DNA from: DASUPK01 sp963795665
GTDB taxonomy: Bacteria > Actinomycetota > Thermoleophilia > Solirubrobacterales > 70-9
Reading direction: 5' to 3'
NCBI GenBank assembly: GCA_963795665.1
Contig: CAWCIP010000022.1
Span: 1 to 64,000, forward strand
DNA: 64,000 nt
The notes beneath the pieces were generated by a model. It was not told the origin of the DNA, searched no databases, and was given only the letters and a program-made list of their open reading frames with translations. Within the stretch, counting starts at the first letter, position 1, and each line of letters opens with the position of its first letter. Below are positions 57,946-64,000 of this stretch, one piece after another. The translations under genes were made by a program, and so were the position numbers.

Positions 57946-57979
57946 GCCGGCGCGGTAACCCGCAGAGCGATTAGGGAAT

Positions 57980-58017
57980 TTCTACGGATGCGGGGCGTCC
58001 CGAGGCCGACCTAGGGT
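57980..58017 (+). promoter_or_regulatory. Promoter copy 1 with shared TTCTACGGATGCG element
   Basis: TTCTACGGATGCG (57980-57992), 19 bases and TAGGGT (58012-58017). The same 13-mer at the same distance from TAGGGT recurs at 62531-62568. It is presumably the promoter of the membrane gene at 58096, giving a leader of about 75 bases. Confidence 0.5.
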
Positions 58018-58095
58018 TGGCCAAATCGGCGTGGCCTGCGGAGGGGCGCATGGGTGGGGGACTCGCCTGGGGAACCACATACCTAAGGAGAGAAC

Positions 58096-58716
58096 ATGTC
58101 GAATTCGCTGCGGCGCCTCGCGCCGCTGACGGGGATCGTGTTCGCGATCCTGCTCGTGGTGACGTTCGCGAGCCCGAGCACGCCCGGCGTCCATGCCACG
58201 GGCGTCGAGGTGATCAACCACTACAAGGACCACCACAACGCCCACCTCGTCGGCGACCTCGCCGGAGGCCTCGGCGTCGTCTTCTTCCTCTTCTTCATCT
58301 CCTCGCTGCGGAGCTTCTTCAGCGACAAGGAAGGCGCGAACGGCCTCTCGAGGGCAGCTTTCGCGGGTGGAATCCTGATCGCGGTGGGAGGGGCGATCTT
58401 CACCAGCCTCGACGTCGCCCTGATCGACGCCAGGAACGACATCACCCCGCAGGCCGCTCAGGCGCTCAACGTGCTGAGCAACGATTTCTTCTTCCCGTTC
58501 GAGATCGGGCTGGTCGTGTTCGCGCTCTGCACCGGCCTGGCGATCATCGCCTCCGGCGCCCTGCCCAAGTGGCTCGGCTGGGTGATGGTCGTGATCGGGG
58601 TCGTCGCCCTGTCACCGGTCGGGTTCTTCGGGTTCTTCGTGATCCTGATCTGGTCGGTGATCGTCGCGATCCTGATCTACCGCCGCAGCGGCGTACCCGC
58701 AGCGGCCACCGCATAG
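58096..58716 (+). CDS. Polytopic membrane protein, DUF4386-like
   Basis: 206 residues with about six helices (LTGIVFAILLVVTFASP, DLAGGLGVVFFLFFISSLRS, AAFAGGILIAVGGAIFTSLD, EIGLVVFALCTGLAIIASGA, LGWVMVVIGVVALSPVGFFG). No catalytic motif is visible. An AAGGAGAG ribosome-binding site eight bases before the ATG shows that this gene uses a leadered mRNA. DUF4386 is suggested only by length and helix layout. Confidence 0.8.
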   Translation: MSNSLRRLAPLTGIVFAILLVVTFASPSTPGVHATGVEVINHYKDHHNAHLVGDLAGGLGVVFFLFFISSLRSFFSDKEGANGLSRAAFAGGILIAVGGAIFTSLDVALIDARNDITPQAAQALNVLSNDFFFPFEIGLVVFALCTGLAIIASGALPKWLGWVMVVIGVVALSPVGFFGFFVILIWSVIVAILIYRRSGVPAAATA

Positions 58717-58725
58717 GGACCGAGC

Positions 58726-59400
58726 CTAGGCGGCGGCCACGCGGTCGAGGAGCCCGGCGAGAGCGTCGGGCTCCTCGACCATCGGGAAATGGCCGCCCGG
58801 GATCTCGATCGGCTCGACGCCGAGCAGCTCGCGCGCCATGAACCGCTCCCACTCCGGCTCGAAGAGCTCGTCATCGGTGGCGTAGATGAGGACGGCCGGG
58901 TTGCCGGGTGGGGCGTCAAGCGGATACTCGTCCCGTGGCATCGCCATCGGCCGCAGCCGGCCGGCCAGCATGCTGTTCCTCGGCGGCGGCACGCGCCCGT
59001 AGAGCGCCTTCAGCGCCACGGCCTCGGCCCAGACGCTGGTGCCGTCGGGCGCGGTCTCCGGCCATGGGACCCCCTCGCGGAAGGCGTCCGGCGCACCGGG
59101 CGGCGGCTCGAATCCGCCCAGCCTCGGACACAGGTGCACGAGCAGTGAGTCCGGTTTCGCCGCCGCGACCAGCGACGAGTAGGCGGTTCCCTGGGAGTGG
59201 CCGACGATGACCAGCGGGCCCTCGACGCCATCGAGCGCCTCCAGCGCCGGGCGGATGCGCTCGTCGAAGCCGGCATCGGGATCCTGCAGCGGCAGGTCCG
59301 GCGTCGCGACCCGGTGACCACGGTCCATCAGGAGTGGTGTCAGCTCATCCCAGCAGGAGGGCTCGTGCCAGGCGCCGTGGATCAGGCAGAAGGTGGCCAA
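58726..59400 (-). CDS. Alpha/beta hydrolase
   Basis: 224 residues. A lipid-esterase-like start (FCLIHGAWHEPSCWDELTPL) with the oxyanion HGAW, the nucleophile elbow VIVGHSQGTAYSS, the acid in YATDDELFEPEWE and the histidine in PGGHFPMVEEPDALA. All triad parts are present. The substrate is unknown; the group includes salicylate and pheophorbide esterase-like enzymes. The TTG start is accepted because no ATG or GTG precedes the conserved first strand. Confidence 0.88.
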   Translation of the reverse strand: MATFCLIHGAWHEPSCWDELTPLLMDRGHRVATPDLPLQDPDAGFDERIRPALEALDGVEGPLVIVGHSQGTAYSSLVAAAKPDSLLVHLCPRLGGFEPPPGAPDAFREGVPWPETAPDGTSVWAEAVALKALYGRVPPPRNSMLAGRLRPMAMPRDEYPLDAPPGNPAVLIYATDDELFEPEWERFMARELLGVEPIEIPGGHFPMVEEPDALAGLLDRVAAA

Positions 59401-59419
59401 CGCAGGCCTGCGGAGCAGG

Positions 59420-59653
59420 CTATGTGCCGGTTGCGAGGATGGCGCCGATCACTCCGATCAGGCCGACGAGCATCGCGCCGCCTACACGGAGCATGACCAA
59501 ACGAAGGTCATTGATCTCGCCTCGGAGGTCAGCGAACCCATTGCGCATTTCCATCCGGAGATCACGGATGTCCTGGTCGACTCGAGTGAAGCCATCCCGC
59601 ATCGCGGTGGCTAGGTCATCCAGGCGCTGATCAGTCCATGCCGCTCTTTCCAT
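59420..59653 (-). CDS. Small coiled-coil protein with C-terminal membrane helix
   Basis: 77 residues. A heptad-rich helix (LDDLATAMRDGFTRVDQDIR, then DLRMEMRNGFADLRGEINDL) is followed by one helix ending LVGLIGVIGAILATGT. This layout is common in small tail-anchored proteins of unknown role, including phage XhlA-like ones. TAGCCT (complement of 59662-59667) lies eight bases before the ATG, the leaderless pattern. Confidence 0.65.
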   Translation of the reverse strand: MERAAWTDQRLDDLATAMRDGFTRVDQDIRDLRMEMRNGFADLRGEINDLRLVMLRVGGAMLVGLIGVIGAILATGT

Positions 59654-59712
59654 CTCGGTGCAGGCTACAGCGACGATCCCTACAGAACTGATCCCAAAGG
59701 TCGCGAGTCGGC

Positions 59713-59740
59713 AAAAGAAAAGACCCGCCGGAGCGGGCCT
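59713..59740 (-). terminator. Intrinsic terminator of the cold-shock gene
   Basis: On the minus strand a CCCGC/GCGGG hairpin with a short loop is followed by TCTTTTCTTTT (complement of 59722-59713). Confidence 0.8.
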
Positions 59741-59768
59741 TTCCAAGGTTCAGAAGCTTGGGGCTCCC

Positions 59769-59975
59769 TTACGCGACCTGCTTGACGCCGGTCGCGGCCG
59801 GGCCCTTGGGGCCGGCCTCTGTCTCGTACTCGACCTTCGCGCCCTCTTCGAGCGAACGGTAGCCGTCCCCCTCGATCGAGCTGAAGTGAACGAAGACATC
59901 GTTCGAGCCATCGTCGGGTGTGATGAACCCATAGCCCTTGTCGTTGCTGAACCACTTGACGGTTCCGGTAGGCAT
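59769..59975 (-). CDS. Cold-shock protein (CspA family)
   Basis: A 68-residue OB-fold RNA chaperone with both RNA-binding motifs, KGYGFITPDDG (RNP1) and VFVHFSSIEG (RNP2). It starts MPTGTVKWFSNDKGYGF. A GGAGG ribosome-binding site and an 80-120 base leader upstream are typical for this gene type, and a clear intrinsic terminator follows. Confidence 0.97.
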   Translation of the reverse strand: MPTGTVKWFSNDKGYGFITPDDGSNDVFVHFSSIEGDGYRSLEEGAKVEYETEAGPKGPAATGVKQVA

Positions 59976-60048
59976 CTCGCCTCCTCTTTGCTGTGCTGCG
60001 AACGCGAGATAGCCGAGAAGCAACAACGCGAGCGCTACGCACACCTTT

Positions 60049-60063
60049 GCCGGTAGTACCGGC
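60049..60063. promoter_or_regulatory. Perfect palindrome between the cold-shock and cfa genes
   Basis: GCCGGTA-g-TACCGGC, 7-base arms around one base, lies downstream of cfa and in the leader/promoter region of the cold-shock gene. It is an operator or part of a terminator. Confidence 0.45.
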
Positions 60064-60099
60064 CTAACGCGCGGGACGGTAGCAGCCTGGGAGACGGAA

Positions 60100-61338
60100 C
60101 TACTGAGCGGCGCCCAGACGACATAGCACTTGATAGACCGACGTGAAGTCGATCTCGAAGCCGTTGCGGGCGGCGCGGAGGTAGAGGCGCCAGACGCGGA
60201 GCCGCTCCGGGCCCGCAAGCTCCTCGGCGCGCTCCAGGTTGTCGTCGAGGTTCCGGATCCAATGACGGAGCGTCTCCGCGTAGTCGGACCCGAACTCCTC
60301 GACGTGCTGCGTGATGAAGCCCGCCCGCTCCAGCGCCAGCATCACGCGGGAGACCTGCAGCGTTTCGCCATCGGGGAAGACGTAGCGCTCGGAGAACGCG
60401 CCGCCCTCGACGCTGCCGTGGCGCAGCCGCGAGATGCCGTGGTTGAGCAGTCGCCCGCCCGGCGCCAGCATCGAGGCGAGCTGCTCGGCGTACCGGTCGA
60501 TCTGCGCCTCGCCGACGTGTTCCACCATCCCGATCGAGGCGACCGCGTCGAAGTTCTCCCCGGCCAGCTCGCGGTAGTCCTGGACGCGGATCTCGACCTT
60601 GTCGGAGAGCCCGGCGTCCGCCACCCGCTTGCGCGCCAGCTCGGCCTGGTTCTGGGACAGGGTGATGCCGACGGCCTCGACGCCGTGGCGCCGTGCCGCG
60701 TGCATCACGAAGCTGCCCCAGCCGCAACCGACGTCGAGCACGCGCTGGCCGGGCTGGAGACCGAGCTTGGTGCAGACCAGCTCGAGCTTCGCCTCCTGAG
60801 CCTGCTCGAGGGTGGCCGGCTCGTCACGGGCGAGGATCCCCTTGCGTTTCGGCACGCGCGAGAAGAAGGCGCAGGAGTAGGTCATCGAGGGATCGAGGAA
60901 GAGCGAGAAGAACTCGTTGCCGACGTCATAGTGGTGGCGGACCGCCTCGCGGTCGCGCTCGGTGGTGTGCTTGCGGCCGCGGAGGTGGAGCTCGGCCTTG
61001 GGCGCCGGCGGCGGGCGGTGGACGCCGGCGGCACGCAGCGCCGCGGCGATCAGGCGGGCCTTGGTCGCGGCGCCGACGGGCGGCGGCTTCCAGTCGTTGA
61101 GCAGCCCGATGACCGCTTCCATGTCGTCGATCTCGATCTCGCCGGAGACGTACGCGCGCCCGAGGCCCAGCTGACCCGGCGCCGCAACGGCGTACGCGAG
61201 GGCGTCCCTGGAACGGGCCTTGAAGGTCGGGCCGCCGCCGTTGGTGGAGGGGAGGCGCGAACCGTCCCAGAGCTCGATCGTGAACGGCCGATCCGGGAAG
61301 GCGCGCTCGATCTCCTTGACGAGTGGCTCAGTCGGCAT
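60100..61338 (-). CDS. Cyclopropane-fatty-acyl-phospholipid synthase family methyltransferase
   Basis: 412 residues. The N-terminal 120 residues are the substrate-binding CFA domain. Then HHYDVGNEFFSLFLDPSMTY, the SAM motif VLDVGCGWGSFVMHAARRHG, GITLSQNQAELARKRV, SIGMVEHVGEAQIDRY with the bicarbonate-site glutamate, and the tail RNLDDNLERAEELAGPERLR. It methylenates unsaturated acyl chains in membrane lipids. Its divergent neighbour is a fatty-acid desaturase, which would supply double bonds. Confidence 0.93.
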   Translation of the reverse strand: MPTEPLVKEIERAFPDRPFTIELWDGSRLPSTNGGGPTFKARSRDALAYAVAAPGQLGLGRAYVSGEIEIDDMEAVIGLLNDWKPPPVGAATKARLIAAALRAAGVHRPPPAPKAELHLRGRKHTTERDREAVRHHYDVGNEFFSLFLDPSMTYSCAFFSRVPKRKGILARDEPATLEQAQEAKLELVCTKLGLQPGQRVLDVGCGWGSFVMHAARRHGVEAVGITLSQNQAELARKRVADAGLSDKVEIRVQDYRELAGENFDAVASIGMVEHVGEAQIDRYAEQLASMLAPGGRLLNHGISRLRHGSVEGGAFSERYVFPDGETLQVSRVMLALERAGFITQHVEEFGSDYAETLRHWIRNLDDNLERAEELAGPERLRVWRLYLRAARNGFEIDFTSVYQVLCRLGAAQ

Positions 61339-61344
61339 ATCCCG

Positions 61345-61350
61345 ACCCTA
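61345..61350 (-). promoter_or_regulatory. Leaderless-type -10 element for cfa
   Basis: TAGGGT on the minus strand (complement of 61345-61350), six bases before the ATG at 61338. Confidence 0.5.
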
Positions 61351-61496
61351 GCGCTGCGCGAGATTCATGTCCTGTTAGGGATACCGAAATACTCACCACA
61401 GGCTTAGGAAATGGCGCTAGGGTCCGTTGCCCCGGGACTCGAGTCGCGACGGCGAGAGTCGGAATGACTCGGTCAGGACCAACAAAGGAGATCCAT

Positions 61497-62503
61497 ATGT
61501 CGGACGCTGCCGCTGGCGTCACAGCGCCCCCCACCGGCCCGCCGACAACGGCGGCGCCGTCTCTGCTCCCGCACCCTCCCGTCCGCGCGTGCCCCTTGCG
61601 GACGACGTCCAGCCCGTCGCGCACGAGACGCGCGACCGGATCATCACCGGCCTGCTCACCGTGATCCCCTTCCTGATGCTCGGCTTCGTGGTCTGGCAGC
61701 TCGCGGGCAGCTGGCTGCACTGGAGCGACCTCGTCGTCTTCGCTCTCATCTACATCCCGACCGGACTCGGGATCACGGTCGGTTTCCACCGCCTCTTCAC
61801 CCACCGGAGCTTCAAGACCGGCCCGACCGTCCGCGCCGTGATCGGCGCCCTCGGCTCGGCTGCGATCGAGGGCCCGATGATCTCCTGGGTGGCCGACCAC
61901 CGCAAGCACCATGCCTTCTCGGACCAGGAGGGCGATCCCCACAGCCCGCACGTCGGGCACGGTGAGGGAGTCTGGGCCCAGTTCAAGGGCTTCTTCCACG
62001 CGCACCTGGGCTGGCTCTTCATCCACACGCAGCGTGGCTCCAAGACGCGCTTCGCACCGGACCTCCTGAAGGACCCTGTGGCCCGCTTCATCGACCGCAC
62101 CTTCGTCTTCTGGGCCCTGGTTGGGCTGGCGATCCCGTTCGGCCTCGGCGTCGCCATCGGCGGCACCGTGCTCGCCGGACTGACCGGCCTGCTCTGGGGC
62201 GGCGCGGTGCGGATCTTCGTCCTGCACCACGTCACCTACTCGATCAACTCGCTCTGCCACATGTTCGGCAAGCGGGACTTCGAGACTACGGACGAGTCGC
62301 GGAACCTGGCCTGGCTGGCCATCCCGACGTTCGGCGAGGCCTGGCACAACAGCCACCACGCCTTCCCGACCTCGGCCGTGCACGGCATGAAGGCCCGGCA
62401 GGTGGACCCGTCGGCCGCGGTGATCTGGTCGCTCGAGAAGCTCGGTCTCGCCTGGGACGTCGTGCGGATCGCGCCGGACCGCCAGGCCGCCAAGGCCGCC
62501 TGA
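61497..62503 (+). CDS. Fatty-acid (acyl-CoA delta-9-type) desaturase, one frameshift near the N-terminus
   Basis: A membrane di-iron desaturase of about 335 residues. The three histidine boxes are intact: HRLFTH, HRKHH and HNSHH. About four helices (LLTVIPFLMLGFVVWQLAGS, LVVFALIYIPTGLGITVGF, WALVGLAIPFGLGVAIGG) and WVADHRKHHAFSDQEGDPHS are seen. The ATG at 61497 has AAAGGAGA eight bases upstream and reads MSDAAAGVTAPPTGPPTTAA. The rest of the protein (SAPAPSRPRVPLADDVQPVA onward) is in another frame, so one base has been lost or two gained near 61560. It is divergent from the cyclopropane synthase. Confidence 0.92.
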
Positions 62504-62530
62504 TCCGGCTGCCCGCCCAATAGAGCGGGC

Positions 62531-62575
62531 TTCTACGGATGCGATCCCTCCGCGCCCGCGGTTAGGGTGCCCGCC
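62531..62575 (+). promoter_or_regulatory. Promoter copy 2 with shared TTCTACGGATGCG element; leaderless start
   Basis: TTCTACGGATGCG (62531-62543), 19 bases and TAGGGT (62563-62568), then 7 bases to the GTG at 62576. The spacing is identical to the copy at 57980-58017. Confidence 0.55.
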
Positions 62576-63904
62576 GTGCTTCGCCGCCTCGTCCCCGCGC
62601 TGGTCGCCTGCGCCGCCATCGCGGCCGGGTTCGCGCTGGCCGCCTGCGGCGGCGGTGGCGGCAGCAACGTCGGCGACGTCCATGGGATCAGTGCCGACTG
62701 CAGCGACGTCGAGTACCACGGCAGCGGGACCGCCCAGAAGCTGATCGTCTCCGACCTGCCGCTGAAGGGCGATTCCGCCGAGCGCTCCAAGCAGCAGAAC
62801 GACGCGATCATCCAGGAGATCGCCCGCAAGGGCTGGGCGGCGGGGAACACCCAGGTCGCCTTCCAGTCCTGCGATGACTCGATCGCCTCGACCGGCGAGT
62901 GGGATGAGAACCTCTGCCGTACGAACGCCCAGAAGTACGCCGCCGACCCCGACGTGATCGGCGTGATCGGGACCTACAACTCAGGCTGCGCCGCGATCGA
63001 GATGCCGGTACTGAACAAGGCGCAGGGCGGAGCTGTGCCGATGGTCTCGCCGGGCAACACATTCGTCTGCCTGACGGAGCCGAGCCCCACCATCTGCAAG
63101 TCGAATGAGCCGGACGTCTATTTCCCGTCCGGCAAGCGCAACTACATCCGCGTCGTGCCGAACGACGCCGTCCAGAGCGCCGGCCTCGCGACCTTCGCCA
63201 ACGAGCATGGGATCCACAAGCCCTTCATCCTGGTGGCCGCCGACGATCCGACCAGCAAGGGACAGGCCGACACCTTCGAGGGCGCCGCCAAGTCACTCGG
63301 CATGCAGATCGCCGGGGTCGAGACTTTTGACCCGAAAGCGAAGAGCTACACCGACCTGATGGCGAAGGCGAAGTCCTCCGGTGCCGACGCCGTCCTGCTC
63401 GCCGGGCTGCTCGAGGAGAACGGCGCCCAGCTGATCAAGGACAAGGTCGCGGCGCTCGGGCCCAACGACGGCGCGGTGAAGCTGCTCGCCCCGGACGGGT
63501 TCGCACAGCAGAGCACGATCGATCAGGCCGGCCCGGCCTCGGCGGGCATGTTCGTCAGTCTGCCGGGCAAGACGCCGAAGAGCCTTACCGGCGAGGGATC
63601 GGTCTTCGTCAAGGAGCTCAAGGCTCAGGTGGGAGATGAGCCGATCGAGGTCTTCGCCCCGTACGCGGGCGAGGCGGCCGAGGTGCTGATCAACGCGATC
63701 AAGGTGGGCAAGACGCGCGCAGGCACGATCGACACCCTCTTCAAGACCCACGTCACCGACGGCATCACCGGCACCTTCTCGATCACGCCCAGCGGGGACC
63801 CGAATCCCGCCCCGATCAGCGTGCAGAAGGCGGCGAGCACCTTCGAGCTCGAGAAGACGATCGTGCCGCTGCCTCAGCTGGTCTCCGCCGCCCGCGGGGA
63901 CTAG
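62576..63904 (+). CDS. Branched-chain amino-acid-type ABC transporter substrate-binding lipoprotein
   Basis: 442 residues. A signal peptide with lipobox (ALVACAAIAAGFALAACGGG; lipidated Cys after LAA) is followed by a periplasmic-binding fold of the Leu/Ile/Val (Peripla_BP_6) type: VIGVIGTYNSGCAAIEMPVL, GGAVPMVSPGNTFVCL, YIRVVPNDAVQSAGLATFAN, AKSSGADAVLLAGLLEENGA, VFAPYAGEAAEVLINAIKVG. The ligand is unknown, and no permease or ATPase gene is visible before the window ends. The second GTG (62576) is preferred to 62567 because it fits the leaderless -10 spacing. Confidence 0.88.
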   Translation: MLRRLVPALVACAAIAAGFALAACGGGGGSNVGDVHGISADCSDVEYHGSGTAQKLIVSDLPLKGDSAERSKQQNDAIIQEIARKGWAAGNTQVAFQSCDDSIASTGEWDENLCRTNAQKYAADPDVIGVIGTYNSGCAAIEMPVLNKAQGGAVPMVSPGNTFVCLTEPSPTICKSNEPDVYFPSGKRNYIRVVPNDAVQSAGLATFANEHGIHKPFILVAADDPTSKGQADTFEGAAKSLGMQIAGVETFDPKAKSYTDLMAKAKSSGADAVLLAGLLEENGAQLIKDKVAALGPNDGAVKLLAPDGFAQQSTIDQAGPASAGMFVSLPGKTPKSLTGEGSVFVKELKAQVGDEPIEVFAPYAGEAAEVLINAIKVGKTRAGTIDTLFKTHVTDGITGTFSITPSGDPNPAPISVQKAASTFELEKTIVPLPQLVSAARGD

Positions 63905-63943
63905 GTCACACCTCACAGCCCGCCTGGTCCTGGGTTCGTCGAG

Positions 63944-64000
63944 CTAGGCGCCGCGGACGAGGATGGTGGCGAGCAGCCCGATCATCGCGGCCAGCAGGCT
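63944..64000 (-). CDS. C-terminus of a membrane protein running off the right edge
   Basis: Nineteen codons on the minus strand, open to the window edge, reading SLLAAMIGLLATILVRGA and a TAG at 63944-63946. The hydrophobic end resembles the tail helix of the small coiled-coil membrane protein at 59420. Too little is visible to be sure it is coding. Confidence 0.35.
   Translation of the reverse strand, partial: SLLAAMIGLLATILVRGA

Overview
The window is a 64 kb piece of a very GC-rich chromosome. Gene order, codon use, leaderless promoters and many lineage-restricted genes point to an actinobacterium. The mix of a csrA gene, an archaeal-type class I aldolase, an R2lox oxidase and repeated families of unknown zinc-ribbon and membrane proteins suggests Thermoleophilia/Solirubrobacterales, but that lineage is an inference and not proven here. 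No phage, transposon, CRISPR array or plasmid genes were seen.

Layout. (1) 1-13.8 kb is a housekeeping block in the order known from mycobacteria: glmU-prs-(lipoprotein)-GDPD-ABC1 kinase-rplY-pth-enoyl-CoA hydratase-mfd-PPIase-mazG-eno-ftsB. It closes with a terminator at about 13.84 kb. (2) 13.9-23.2 kb holds four tandem paralogous polytopic membrane proteins of about 740 residues. Consecutive units join through the same GTGA stop/start overlap, and a small soluble gene follows. Units 1-3 are riddled with frameshifts. (3) 23.2-31.1 kb: an HTH/low-complexity protein divergent from csrA, a secreted nuclease, class I fructose-bisphosphate aldolase, a YbdK-type ligase, an HxlR regulator with two perfect palindromes at its start, a zinc-ribbon rhomboid-like pseudoprotease, an O-methyltransferase, a GNAT acetyltransferase and a dienelactone hydrolase. 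(4) 31-36.4 kb: R2lox, a multidomain ECF sigma factor, a MarR/MFS efflux pair and tRNA-Leu(TAA). (5) 36.4-49.9 kb: a thiamine-binding protein, SDR, class III cyclase, ATP-grasp, TPP enzyme, twin zinc-ribbon proteins around a flippase-like membrane protein, DEAD helicase, GT2 glycosyltransferase and the DUF2182/DUF1326 pair. (6) 49.9-64 kb: typA and recQ (both frameshifted), a secreted PxKF protein, small zinc-ribbon and hypothetical genes, AKR, hydrolase, cold-shock protein, cyclopropane-fatty-acid synthase, a fatty-acid desaturase and a branched-chain amino-acid-type binding lipoprotein.

Two window-wide patterns matter for using this annotation. First, single-base frameshifts, mostly a gain of one G or C, break clearly intact coding sequence, including housekeeping genes (mfd, typA). 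They look like sequence errors rather than decay, so split genes are annotated here as single genes. Second, many genes without a Shine-Dalgarno sequence have a TANNNT hexamer ending 6-9 bases before the start codon, the geometry of leaderless transcripts.

Functionally the window combines cell-wall precursor supply and translation/repair housekeeping with envelope lipid modification (cyclopropanation, desaturation) and several uncharacterised membrane systems. The four-paralog membrane operon is the most striking of these.
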